Positions 1 through 8,676 of a DNA stretch of 64,000 bases are shown one piece after another. Source of the DNA: Armatimonadota bacterium (GTDB taxonomy: Bacteria > Armatimonadota > Fimbriimonadia > Fimbriimonadales > Fimbriimonadaceae); assembly GCA_037138755.1 (NCBI GenBank), contig JBAXHT010000001.1, forward strand, positions 157,805 through 221,804. The letters are read 5' to 3'. The notes below the pieces were generated by a model that saw only the letters and a list, made by a program, of their open reading frames with translations, was not told the DNA's origin and made no database searches. The translations under genes and the position numbers were made by a program. Position 1 is the stretch's first letter. Each line of letters begins with the position of its first letter.

Positions 1-159
1 AAGGCTCTGGGAATGCAAGACCAAATCGGCACAATTGAACTAGGAAAGCGGGCTGATTTCGCTCTCTTTAACGTTGACCATCCTCGGGCAATAGCATCGA
101 GTTTCGGTGTCAATCCCTGCCTCGGAACCTACATTGGTGGGTTCCTGCCTAACGACTAA
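1..159 (+). CDS. hutI: Imidazolonepropionase-like amidohydrolase, C-terminal fragment
   Basis: This open frame enters from the left edge and gives the last 52 residues of a protein. It contains a GTIELGKRADFALFNVDHP stretch followed by SFGVNPC and a final GG turn. That arrangement is typical of the C-terminal end of imidazolonepropionase (histidine degradation, 4-imidazolone-5-propanoate to N-formimino-glutamate) and of related metal-dependent amidohydrolases. The metal ligands lie outside the window, so the exact substrate cannot be confirmed. The gene runs convergently into idi and overlaps its 3' end by 11 bp. The family call rests on the tail motif only. Confidence 0.7.
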   Translation, partial: KALGMQDQIGTIELGKRADFALFNVDHPRAIASSFGVNPCLGTYIGGFLPND

Positions 160-670
160 GCTCTTCAAACCCATCCAAGATCAACCCGAGCCAGGGAGCA
201 AAATCCTCGGGCCGAGTGGCGAGCTCTGACCGCAGATCGGCCAGAGAGACCCAGCGGATCGCAGAAACTTCCTCTTCTGAAAACGGTACTTCCGCATCCC
301 AGCGGCCAACGAAGACGCTGTCCAGCTCCTTCTCGGTCAATCCGGAAACCGGATCGGAAGCGGAGTAGCGAAACTCCCCGAGTTTTTTCAGTTCGACTTC
401 GATTCCGAGTTCACGCTCTGCAGTCCTGACCGACGCAGACATTGTGCTTTCACCGGGCCAAGGATGCGAACAACAACTGTTCGCCCACTTTCCGGCAAAG
501 TGGTACTTCGAAAGCGCGCGTTGCTGAATCAACAGTTGGCCCGCTGCGTTGAACAGAAACACAGAAATCGCCCGGTGCCAAGTCCCACCGTTTTGATGAG
601 CAGCGAGCTTACCAATGGAGCCAATCGTCTCGCCTCGGTCGTTCACGACCTGCAGAAGCTCATCGACCAT
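149..670 (-). CDS. idi: Isopentenyl-diphosphate delta-isomerase, type 1
   Basis: A 173-residue Nudix-fold enzyme that interconverts IPP and DMAPP, feeding the isoprenoid and carotenoid pathway in the cytoplasm. The type 1 signatures are visible: H25 and H32 (HRAISVFLF), the catalytic cysteine in NSCCSHP (C66/C67) with H69, and the acidic pair E113/E115 in LTEKELD. These match the known metal ligands and catalytic residues of the family, and the length is normal. It is the last gene of the minus-strand carotenoid operon. Its start overlaps the end of crtB by 11 bp, so translational coupling is likely. The 3' end overlaps the convergent amidohydrolase gene. Confidence 0.95.
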   Translation of the reverse strand: MVDELLQVVNDRGETIGSIGKLAAHQNGGTWHRAISVFLFNAAGQLLIQQRALSKYHFAGKWANSCCSHPWPGESTMSASVRTAERELGIEVELKKLGEFRYSASDPVSGLTEKELDSVFVGRWDAEVPFSEEEVSAIRWVSLADLRSELATRPEDFAPWLGLILDGFEELSR

Positions 671-1559
671 GCGCCACCAAATGGATCAGCACACGCTCAT
701 CGTCGGCAACCACCCTGGCGGCGCAGAAGAGTTTCTGCCGCTTTGACGTCCGAGCCCGTTTGGTGAACACGTTGTAACGATTAGCCTCAATGCGCCCCAA
801 AATTTCGGAGTACAGGATTCGAGCAACGAGGACGGCCTTTCGCATCCTCCGCGGTAAGCGGTAAGTGCCAGTATCGGAGAATCGGTAGAGCTCGCGGGCG
901 CGATCAATCTCAAATTTCATGAGAGCTTCGATCTCTGGCGTCACAACCCCTCGTTCGAGATCTGCTCGTGAGACACCGAACCGTTCCATGTCCTCGCGCG
1001 GCAGGTACACCCGTTTCCGATCACGAAGGTCTTCTCCTACATCGCGGAGGAAGTTTGTAAGCTGCATCGCTTCACCCAGTGCTTTCGCTCGAAGCATTGT
1101 GTCTTCGTCTGTTGGAGCGTCCATTGCGTAGCACATCATCACCCCAATCGCACACGCGGAACCCCGCATGTAGCCTCGCAAGTCTTCGTACCTTTCGTAC
1201 TCAGCCTGATCAATGTCTTGGATCATGGCGTCGATGAAGCAGTGCGCCTCTTCGACGGGAATCCCACATTCGGCAACTGCGTCGCAAAAGGCTCTCATCG
1301 CCCAATGTTCCGGACGCTCACCAGCCAAACCACGAACCATTTGATTACGCCAATCCTCAAGATTTGCGCGCTGTTGCTCTAACGTAAGTCCGCCGGGGTT
1401 ATCTACCCACTCGTCGGCGATGCGTACAAAGCCATAGATCGCATGAACTCGTCGTCTGATCTTAGCTGGGAACCGCAAAGTGGCGTAGTAATATGTCGTC
1501 CCAAACTTCTTGTGGACCCTTCTGCACAGCTCGATATCATTGCGGCTTGCGTAACTCAT
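660..1559 (-). CDS. crtB: Phytoene/squalene synthase family, phytoene synthase
   Basis: A 299-residue trans-prenyltransferase-like enzyme expected to join two geranylgeranyl diphosphates into 15-cis-phytoene. Both Asp-rich Mg-diphosphate motifs are present: DEWVD near residue 48 and NFLRDVGEDLRDRKRVYLP around residues 168-186. The latter is the second squalene/phytoene synthase signature. Length is normal. The gene sits between the acyltransferase gene upstream (4-bp ATGA overlap) and idi downstream, so it is read as part of one operon. A squalene or diapophytoene synthase cannot be excluded from motifs alone, but the crtI and cruF neighbours favour a C40 carotenoid role. Confidence 0.92.
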   Translation of the reverse strand: MSYASRNDIELCRRVHKKFGTTYYYATLRFPAKIRRRVHAIYGFVRIADEWVDNPGGLTLEQQRANLEDWRNQMVRGLAGERPEHWAMRAFCDAVAECGIPVEEAHCFIDAMIQDIDQAEYERYEDLRGYMRGSACAIGVMMCYAMDAPTDEDTMLRAKALGEAMQLTNFLRDVGEDLRDRKRVYLPREDMERFGVSRADLERGVVTPEIEALMKFEIDRARELYRFSDTGTYRLPRRMRKAVLVARILYSEILGRIEANRYNVFTKRARTSKRQKLFCAARVVADDERVLIHLVAHGR

Positions 1560-2227
1560 TTCTTGGCAAACCTCTTCATGCTCATTCGCTCATTCACGTC
1601 GCCGGTTCCCTTCGCGAGTACCGAAAAATCTTCGCCGGTCGCGACGCGTTCCTTCAGATTGGCCAACTCGGTTGATAACCGATCATGACAATTTTCCAGA
1701 GAAGAAAACGAATGCGCCGTGCCCAAACTGACCCAGGCTTCCGGGCGCTCGTGGATCGAATGCTCGTAATAAATGGCGGTGGGCACTAACGTTACCCCTT
1801 TCACCTTTTCCGCAACGAGTTGGAGTGCCTTGCCGAGAGGCCAAATATGTGGTGGACGGTGCAAAATGCCCTCTGCAAAGAGCATCAAAGACTGTTGCTC
1901 AGAGTTCATCAGGCGAATCGTCTTTTTGATTGTCCCCGCGCGTCCAGTCGTATCGCCGGCGGCGTACCGCATCCCTCCGACCTTAGAAAACAGCGGAAAG
2001 GCGTCAAACTCCTCGATCCAGTCAAGTGCTTTGAGTTTGAGTTTCTCGACGACATGAAACATGATGTAGCCATCGAGCCAACCGTGATGGTTGCAGTAGA
2101 AAATCACGGGCGCCTGAAGAGTCTCTTTTGGCGCAGACCAGTACAGGTTCCGAAGGCGTGTTCGAACCGAGCGGCGAATCATGCCACCCACTAGCCCACC
2201 TACAAAACCCTCGGTCTGCGTGCTCAT
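1556..2227 (-). CDS. Lysophospholipid acyltransferase-family protein in carotenoid operon
   Basis: A 223-residue PlsC-like acyltransferase. The HX4D catalytic box is seen as NHHGWLDG near residues 46-53, and the FxEG acceptor-binding box as FAEGILHRPP near residues 117-126. The N-terminus is amphipathic without a clear transmembrane segment. The family transfers acyl groups to glycerol-phosphate lipids, but members within carotenoid clusters (as in the staphyloxanthin pathway by analogy) acylate carotenoid glycosides. Its 4-bp overlaps with both crtB and crtI support a role in tailoring a carotenoid, most simply acylating a sugar attached by the divergent glycosyltransferase. That substrate is an inference; a general phospholipid acyltransferase role remains possible. 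Confidence 0.85.
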   Translation of the reverse strand: MSTQTEGFVGGLVGGMIRRSVRTRLRNLYWSAPKETLQAPVIFYCNHHGWLDGYIMFHVVEKLKLKALDWIEEFDAFPLFSKVGGMRYAAGDTTGRAGTIKKTIRLMNSEQQSLMLFAEGILHRPPHIWPLGKALQLVAEKVKGVTLVPTAIYYEHSIHERPEAWVSLGTAHSFSSLENCHDRLSTELANLKERVATGEDFSVLAKGTGDVNERMSMKRFAKK

Positions 2228-3675
2228 CCGGCAATCACTCCTTCATGGATCAGACGCTCTTCGATGAGTTCGGCTGAAATCAATACCATCGGCAGTCCGT
2301 TGCCAGGAACAGTACTAGCTCCGACGAAGTAGAGATCGGGGTTCGACTTACTCCGATTCTGTGGTCGCATGAATGCGCTCTGAAAGAGATCATGACTAAT
2401 CCCAAACGCGGCTCCTCGCTCAAGATTCAGTTCGCTCTTCCATTCGTTCGGACCGCGCCGCTTGATCTCTCGAACTTTGGATCGATCAAATCCACCCTCC
2501 CTTGCCAACCGATCAAAAACCGTGCCTTCGAGCTGGTCGATCATTCCTTGATCCATTGGGTAATCCAGGTTCGGACACGGCACGAGAACGAACAAGTTAA
2601 TTCTCCCGTCCGGCGCAGCGTTGGGGTCGCTGCGCTTGGAGATGCAGACATAGAACGCCGGATCTTCTGGAAGCCGGAGGTTGTGGAATATCGAGTCGAG
2701 ATTGCCATCAAAGTCGGCACCGAACACCACGTTGTGGTGCTCGAAACCCTCCAGATCGCCTTCGTAGTCGATGTACATCAGGTGCGCGGAGCAGGAGTAA
2801 CGCAGGTTACGCTTTGATGGCGCCGCTGATAGCTCCCGCTGGGCGTAGGGCATATCGGCGTTCGCAACAACTGCATCAGCATCGATGATTTCTCCGCCAA
2901 CCAGATGGACGCGCTTGCCTTCGATGCGGTCTACCGGACAGTTCAGTCGAATCTGTACACCTTTCTCATGAGCAATCTCCGCCATCGTATCGGAGATCGA
3001 ACCGAGGCCTCCTTCCGGGTAGAAGATGCCTTCGCCGTACTCCATATAAGCCAACGTGGCATAAACCCAGGGCGCATCGTTTGGCGAGAGACCGAGATAC
3101 ATCGTTTGGAAGCTGAAGATCATCTGGAGCCGCTTGTCGTCAAACCGTTGTTTGACGCGCTTCGCCAGGTTTCCAAGCATGTTGTGCTGCAGCACCCGCT
3201 TGAGCTGCGAAGGACTCGCGAAATCCCACACCGAGCGGTAGTTCTTGCGAACGAAGTTCGGAATCGACTCTTCGTAGAGGTCCTTGAGTTCCGAAAGGAA
3301 TCCTGGATACTTAGCAGCCTCTTTGTCGCCGCTCATCTCGCGAATTCGTTCGGTCATCACCGGAACATTCGTAGTTCCATCAAACCGAGTTCCATCGGCA
3401 AAAAACACTCGGTAGCTCGGATCACAAAGCCGATTCGGAACTCTCACGTCAAAGTCTTCACCGACATCTTTGAACAGCTTCTTGAACGGATCAAGCATCA
3501 TCAGCAGCGTGGGGCCACCATCGAATCGGCACTCTCCAACTTGCTCTCGGCGATTTCGACCACCAACGGCATCGGTCTTCTCGACCACTGTGACGCGGTG
3601 CCCGCGATGAGCGAGTCGCATTGCGACTCCTAACCCACCAACTCCGGCGCCCACCACGACAAAGTGCTTCGACAT
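2224..3675 (-). CDS. crtI: Phytoene desaturase (CrtI/CrtN-type FAD enzyme)
   Basis: A 483-residue FAD-dependent carotene desaturase. The N-terminal dinucleotide-binding motif GAGVGGLGVAMRLAHRG is followed by VVEKTDAVGGR and FDGGPTLLM. The C-terminal family signature appears as DLYFVGASTVPGNGLPMVLISA. Together these are diagnostic of the CrtI/CrtN/CrtD group, which introduces conjugated double bonds into phytoene and related acyclic carotenes. Motifs cannot tell the number of desaturation steps, nor a CrtD-like 3,4-desaturase from CrtI. It is preceded by an AGAAGG ribosome-binding site. A 28-nt gap separates it from cruF upstream and a 4-bp overlap joins it to the acyltransferase downstream. 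Confidence 0.93.
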   Translation of the reverse strand: MSKHFVVVGAGVGGLGVAMRLAHRGHRVTVVEKTDAVGGRNRREQVGECRFDGGPTLLMMLDPFKKLFKDVGEDFDVRVPNRLCDPSYRVFFADGTRFDGTTNVPVMTERIREMSGDKEAAKYPGFLSELKDLYEESIPNFVRKNYRSVWDFASPSQLKRVLQHNMLGNLAKRVKQRFDDKRLQMIFSFQTMYLGLSPNDAPWVYATLAYMEYGEGIFYPEGGLGSISDTMAEIAHEKGVQIRLNCPVDRIEGKRVHLVGGEIIDADAVVANADMPYAQRELSAAPSKRNLRYSCSAHLMYIDYEGDLEGFEHHNVVFGADFDGNLDSIFHNLRLPEDPAFYVCISKRSDPNAAPDGRINLFVLVPCPNLDYPMDQGMIDQLEGTVFDRLAREGGFDRSKVREIKRRGPNEWKSELNLERGAAFGISHDLFQSAFMRPQNRSKSNPDLYFVGASTVPGNGLPMVLISAELIEERLIHEGVIAG

Positions 3676-3703
3676 ATCAGCCTTCTACGGCAAGATCATC
3701 AGA

Positions 3704-4447
3704 TCATTCGCCAATGATGTTTTGTTTTTGTGGCAATCCGAGCCAAACCGAGAACGCAAGAAGCGATAACCAAGCGGGGTCAAACCCCGTGATGAATCCG
3801 TTCCAGGCAACGAAACCGCAAAAAAAGGGCAGAACCAATCGAGAGGATCCCGACACCGCCGCAACTTGGCGAAGCCCGATTGCGGCCAATCCACCCACAA
3901 AAACCCAACCGACCGTGTTCAAAATTGGGGCCCCGTAAAGCGGACCTGGCGGGATCCACTTCCAATAGCCCAGTACATCGGTCATCGCGCGCTCCATCGG
4001 AATGTCTATCGCAGCAGCTAGAATCGCAGTTCCCAAGACCAGTCGCCAATCCTTCCAAAATCGAGAAACGAACAGGAAGCTCCCGCCGACCATCATCAAC
4101 CAAGCCAGGGGAAGCAGTAGCGGGAAGCGGTGTCCCATTCCTAGCGGTACGGTCGGAACCCAGCGATCTGTATACTCATAACGCCCAAACGGAAATGCGG
4201 TAAACAATCCGACGATCTCGGCAATGGCTCCTATGGCAATCACCCAACCCACAGACCGCCAAGACCTCATGGAAATTGCAATAGAACCTGCCCCGGTGAG
4301 CATGATCAGCGCGCTCATGATTGGAGCTATCGGACCTGGGTCGGTCCTCAGGAACTTCTGGGCCGCGACTCCGAAGCAGGAGAACAGCACGCAGGCGATA
4401 TACACCTTTGTTAACCTCGCTTGCCAAAGTTCCAATTTCACGCTCAT
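3704..4447 (-). CDS. cruF: Carotenoid 1',2'-hydratase family membrane protein (CruF-like)
   Basis: A 247-residue polytopic inner-membrane protein with about seven hydrophobic segments. Conserved blocks typical of the CruF/bisanhydrobacterioruberin hydratase family (former DUF422) are visible: FPFGRYEYTD near residues 85-94, PLAWLMMVGG, an AAAIDIPMERAMTDVLGYWKW block and a PILNTVGW block. Family members add water across the terminal double bond of acyclic carotenoids, giving the 1'-hydroxyl that is later glycosylated. It heads the minus-strand carotenoid operon. Only 24 bp separate its start from the divergent glycosyltransferase, so any promoters overlap the coding starts. Confidence 0.85.
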   Translation of the reverse strand: MSVKLELWQARLTKVYIACVLFSCFGVAAQKFLRTDPGPIAPIMSALIMLTGAGSIAISMRSWRSVGWVIAIGAIAEIVGLFTAFPFGRYEYTDRWVPTVPLGMGHRFPLLLPLAWLMMVGGSFLFVSRFWKDWRLVLGTAILAAAIDIPMERAMTDVLGYWKWIPPGPLYGAPILNTVGWVFVGGLAAIGLRQVAAVSGSSRLVLPFFCGFVAWNGFITGFDPAWLSLLAFSVWLGLPQKQNIIGE

Positions 4448-4471
4448 CTACTGTACCAAGGAGGCTCGTTG

Positions 4472-5503
4472 ATGGCGCTTGTCTTGTTTGGTATGTACGG
4501 CTTCCTCGTTGCAGTGGCGGCTGGAAACCTGCTCTTCATGCGCCGGCCGAAGGTGCCCTCGCGCGTTTGTTTCGAGGTGATGATTCCTGCTCGCAACGAA
4601 GAAGACAACTTGCCTATGGTGCTTCCTCCACTATTGGCAAGCGGAGTCAAGGTGACTGTCCTCAACGACGACAGCTCCGACGAAACTGGGGCGGTGGCGG
4701 CTCGGCTCGGGGCTACGGTGATTTCGTCAGAAGGACCGCTTCCGACGGGCTGGACGGGAAAAAACAATGCCTGTCACCACCTTGCTCAGCAGGCTAAGGC
4801 CGATTGGGTCGTGTTTCTCGATGCGGACACTCGCCCTCTGGAGGGTTTTGCCGAGCAGCTTTCCGGCCATCTTCTCACGACCGATGCCGAGGTGGTATCT
4901 GGATTCCCTCGGATGCTGCCCGGGGCTGGACTCGAACCTGCGTATCTCGGCTGGGTGACCTGGATCTTGCTCGCCACTAACCCGTTTGGGTTAGTGGCGA
5001 TGACCGGCAAAGGGCACAACCGCTTCACAAATGGCCAATTTGTCGCCTGGCGAAGATCGACTCTCTTCGAATTGCAGCCGTTTGAACAGGTGAAAGGAGA
5101 GATTCTGGAAGACGTGAAGATCGGTCGGCTCCTTGCCAAGCGCGGGCGAAAGGTTGATGTTTTAAACCTCTCCAGAATTCTCGAAGTGCAGATGTACCGG
5201 ACGTTGCCCGAGGCGTTTCGGGGGATGTGTAAGAACTCGGCAGACATTGCCGGGCACCCCTTAGCATCGCTTTTCCTAGCTCTCTTTTTGCTCTTCATCG
5301 CTTGGGGCTGGGTGCTCGGAGGAGTTGGCTGCTATGCCCTCCTCGTGCTCAGCAAGGCACTCGCCGACCGAATCACCAGGTTCACGCCGTGGACCGCGTT
5401 GTTGATACCGCTGACGATCACCGGCGCGGCGGTGACGATTCTGGTTTCCCTGGTGCAAAAGAAGAAAGGACTTCGAACCTGGAAAGGACGAACCTACACT
5501 TAG
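4472..5503 (+). CDS. Family 2 glycosyltransferase, carotenoid type (CruG/CrtQ-like)
   Basis: A 343-residue membrane-associated glycosyltransferase. The start at 4472 is chosen because AAGGAGG lies 6 nt upstream; a longer frame from 4421 lacks this. It has an N-terminal transmembrane segment, a GT-A core (MIPARNEEDNLP, LNDDSSDET, the DxD-type FLDADT), an ILEDVKIGRLLAKRG acceptor-side block, a QMYRTLPEAFRGMCKN block, and two or three C-terminal membrane helices. This layout matches CrtQ/CruG-like carotenoid glycosyltransferases. With CruF opposite, the natural reading is O-glycosylation of a 1'-hydroxy carotenoid. The sugar donor is not predictable here. It converges on the RND permease gene 50 bp away. 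Confidence 0.85.
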   Translation: MALVLFGMYGFLVAVAAGNLLFMRRPKVPSRVCFEVMIPARNEEDNLPMVLPPLLASGVKVTVLNDDSSDETGAVAARLGATVISSEGPLPTGWTGKNNACHHLAQQAKADWVVFLDADTRPLEGFAEQLSGHLLTTDAEVVSGFPRMLPGAGLEPAYLGWVTWILLATNPFGLVAMTGKGHNRFTNGQFVAWRRSTLFELQPFEQVKGEILEDVKIGRLLAKRGRKVDVLNLSRILEVQMYRTLPEAFRGMCKNSADIAGHPLASLFLALFLLFIAWGWVLGGVGCYALLVLSKALADRITRFTPWTALLIPLTITGAAVTILVSLVQKKKGLRTWKGRTYT

Positions 5504-5553
5504 AGTAGCTCAGCCCGCCTGCCGGTTCCGAAAGTCCGGTTTGGCAGCCGGAG

Positions 5554-8500
5554 TTACTTTTGGAATTTCATTTGAATGTCGTCAAACAGCGAGTAGACAA
5601 CGGGGACAATAAGCAGCGTCAGCGCAGTCGAAGTGATCAACCCACCGATGACAACCGTCGCCAGCGGGACATACATTTCTGAGCCTGAACCGATTCCGGT
5701 TGCAAGCGGGAGCATCCCGAAAACTGCGCAGAGCGTGGTCATCAGAATCGGCCGCAACCGAGTTTGACCTGCAGTGAGCAGAGCTTCTTTGCGGTCAAGA
5801 CCGCTCGCCCTAAGCTGATTCGTATAGTCCACCAGCAAAATTCCATTCTTGACGACAATCCCGACAAGCATCAGTAACCCGATGAAGCCGGTGAGACCGA
5901 ACGATCGGTCCGTGAAGAACAGGCCCAAAACCAGCCCGATTCCGCATAGCGGAACCGAAACCAGAACAACGAGCGGATAAATAAACGATTCAAACTGCGA
6001 TGCAAGCAGCATATAGATCAGCGCGACCGCCAGGAAAATAGAGAGTCCGAGACCGGCGTACTCGGCCTGCTGAGTCTGCTGCTGGAAGCCGAGCTCCCAA
6101 CTCGTGGTCGGCGGAAGTTGAACCTTAGCGAGTGCTGCTTTAACTTCATCCTGAACTTCACCCAAGGGGCGGTCCAGCACCGAGCCCGAAACTGTAATGA
6201 TTCTCTGCCCTCTCTGCCGCGCAATCTGGTTCGGGGCGACCCCAAAGACCGGAGTCGCCACTTGCCCAAGGGTTACCCCGGCGCGGTCACCTGCCCTAGG
6301 AAGAACGATGAGTTGCTTGATCTCCTCCGTTGTGTTGCGGAGAACCTGAGGGACTTGCACGAAGATTGGATACTGGAAACCGTTCTCTTGGTAAAAGGTC
6401 GCTTGGCGCCCGTTGGTTGCGGCTGCGATCACATCCGCTACTGTGCTGAACGAGATTCCGAGGCTTTGTGCCTTGTCGCGATCTATCTGCCACTGCACCT
6501 CCGGAAGCGCGTCCTGGACGTTCATGTCCACGTTTTGCAAACCTGGAACCTCTGACATCGCCGCCATAATCGTCCTCGCACTGTCCGTCAGCTCGTCAAG
6601 ATTCTGCCCGTAAACATCGATGGAGACTCCGCTGTTGTTGCCCAGAATCCGCTGAACTACGTCGAGGACGTTCATCTGAACACGGGCGCCAGGAATGCTA
6701 GCGAATTGCTTTTGGAGCCGCTTGATCACATCAGCTGTCTTCTCTTTCCGGTCATCTTTCAGCTTGATCGTGGCAGAACCCTCTTGGGGTGCTCCGCCGC
6801 CCGCGCCCCGTAACCCGACGTTCGCCCCGGCCCCCGAGATGACGGTTTCGACGACCTTGTCCTCCCTCAACGTCTTCTCGATCTTGAGCATCACCTCATT
6901 TGTTTTTTCGACCTGGGTTCCAATCGGGAGTTTGAGTCGAAGATCGATGTTTCCGGAGTCAGACGGTGGAAGCAGTTCGCGAGGAACTAACGGCCAAAGA
7001 AGGACCGCTAGCAAAGTTGAGACTACACCGATACCGACGACTCTCAGCCGGCGAGAAAGTGCCCACTCCAGAGTCGCACGGTACTTGTGATCGAGGTGCT
7101 CGAGACGTTGCCCTGACCAGTCAAAAAGCTTGATCATCATGGACCGCTTCTTGCTTGGATCACGAAGTTCGGGATGAGATTCCTCCAGCACCTCTTGCGT
7201 TGAAATCATGCGCGAAGCGAGCATCGGAACGACCGTCGTCGCATCCAACAGCGAAATCCCAATCGAGAAGATGACGACTAAAGCAAACTGTGTGAAAACC
7301 TGTCCGGTCTGCCCGCTAAGCAAAATCAGCGGGAGAAACACAATCATGACCGTAAAGGTCGAGGCCAAAACAGCAGTCAATATCTCATTCGTTCCGGTCT
7401 CCGCTGCCTCACGGGCGGTGGACCGGTTCCGTTCAATGTGCCGGTAGATGTTTTCCAACACCACGATGGCGTCATCGACGATCAGTCCGGAAGCCAGGGC
7501 CAAGCCGCTGAGCGAAATCGTGTTAAGAGTGAAGCCGCAGAAGTAAAGCAGCGAGAACGTCGAGATCATGCTGATCGGAATCGACAGCGCGACAACGAAA
7601 GTGCTCTTCAGGTTTCGCAAGAAGAACGTGATAATCAGGATCGCGAGGACGGCTCCGATGATGGCGGTCTCCTGCAGATCCAGAATTGACTTCTCAATGA
7701 ACGACGACTGGTCGTACACCAATTGAATCTTGAGATCGGGAAACCGGGTTTCGATCTTGGTGATCGCCTCTTTGACCTTCCGGGCAACTTCGACCGTGTT
7801 CGCGCTGTTCTGGCGCGTGATCCCAATGCTCATAGCCGGATCGCCATTCGCGCGGATGAAATTGGTGATGTCCTGGCTTGCGTCGCGCACATTGGCGACT
7901 TCGCTAAGTCGGACGAGTTGGCCGTTTGCGTTGGTGAGCGGTAGGTTGCGAAGCTCATCAACAGAACGAAAATAGCCCACACTCCGCAAGTTGTATTGAG
8001 ACTTGCCTTCTTTTACAATTCCCGCGGGTTGCGAGACGTTTTCCTGCTCGATCCGTTGGGCGACTTGCGGGATCGTGAGCCCACGTGCATCCAGCTTTGC
8101 CGGATCGACATCGATCATGATTGCGCGATCCTGACCACCGCCTATGGAAACCGATGCAACGCCACCCGCTGATTCGATCAGCGGCGAAATCTCGTTGATG
8201 AGCCGCCTCCGCAAGGTGACAAGATCGGACTTCTCGGACGAGACTCCGAACACCAGAATCGGAGTTGTCGAAGGGTCGAACTTGAAGATGTTCGCCGACG
8301 AGATGTTCGGATCGCGCGGGAACGAGCGTTGCGCTCGTTGAACCTGCTGAAAGACATCCACCGCAGCCGTGTCGATGTTCACGCCGTAGTCAAACTGGCA
8401 CCGGATGCTCGTGAACCCGAGACCCGAGTTGGAACTGACCATTGTCAGTCCTTTGATGGTATTCACTGCCTGCTCTACTGGCCGAGCAATCTGGACCTCC

Positions 8501-8676
8501 ATCACCTCCGGGCTCGTGTTCGGCCAGCTGATGTTGACGTTGACGATCGGAATATCGACCTTTGGCAACAGGTCAATCGGGATGCGAAGGAAGAGGATGA
8601 AGCCGAGCAGAACGAGCGCTGCGATCCGCATCGTGACCGCAACCGGACGGGTGACTGCCAGCCGCCCGATGTTCAT
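5554..8676 (-). CDS. RND multidrug efflux permease (HAE-1/AcrB-like)
   Basis: A 1040-residue proton-driven exporter of the inner membrane. The architecture is classic: TM1 (residues about 10-30), a large periplasmic porter loop, TM2-6 including GLIVDDAIVVLENI with the paired aspartates of the proton relay, a second periplasmic loop, and TM7-12 including VGIVVKNGILLVDYTNQ. Length is normal. It is co-transcribed behind its membrane-fusion adaptor with a 4-bp overlap. Substrates are unknown. No outer-membrane TolC-like channel is encoded nearby, so one must be supplied elsewhere. There is no adjacent TetR or MarR regulator. Confidence 0.95.
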   Translation of the reverse strand: MNIGRLAVTRPVAVTMRIAALVLLGFILFLRIPIDLLPKVDIPIVNVNISWPNTSPEVMEVQIARPVEQAVNTIKGLTMVSSNSGLGFTSIRCQFDYGVNIDTAAVDVFQQVQRAQRSFPRDPNISSANIFKFDPSTTPILVFGVSSEKSDLVTLRRRLINEISPLIESAGGVASVSIGGGQDRAIMIDVDPAKLDARGLTIPQVAQRIEQENVSQPAGIVKEGKSQYNLRSVGYFRSVDELRNLPLTNANGQLVRLSEVANVRDASQDITNFIRANGDPAMSIGITRQNSANTVEVARKVKEAITKIETRFPDLKIQLVYDQSSFIEKSILDLQETAIIGAVLAILIITFFLRNLKSTFVVALSIPISMISTFSLLYFCGFTLNTISLSGLALASGLIVDDAIVVLENIYRHIERNRSTAREAAETGTNEILTAVLASTFTVMIVFLPLILLSGQTGQVFTQFALVVIFSIGISLLDATTVVPMLASRMISTQEVLEESHPELRDPSKKRSMMIKLFDWSGQRLEHLDHKYRATLEWALSRRLRVVGIGVVSTLLAVLLWPLVPRELLPPSDSGNIDLRLKLPIGTQVEKTNEVMLKIEKTLREDKVVETVISGAGANVGLRGAGGGAPQEGSATIKLKDDRKEKTADVIKRLQKQFASIPGARVQMNVLDVVQRILGNNSGVSIDVYGQNLDELTDSARTIMAAMSEVPGLQNVDMNVQDALPEVQWQIDRDKAQSLGISFSTVADVIAAATNGRQATFYQENGFQYPIFVQVPQVLRNTTEEIKQLIVLPRAGDRAGVTLGQVATPVFGVAPNQIARQRGQRIITVSGSVLDRPLGEVQDEVKAALAKVQLPPTTSWELGFQQQTQQAEYAGLGLSIFLAVALIYMLLASQFESFIYPLVVLVSVPLCGIGLVLGLFFTDRSFGLTGFIGLLMLVGIVVKNGILLVDYTNQLRASGLDRKEALLTAGQTRLRPILMTTLCAVFGMLPLATGIGSGSEMYVPLATVVIGGLITSTALTLLIVPVVYSLFDDIQMKFQK

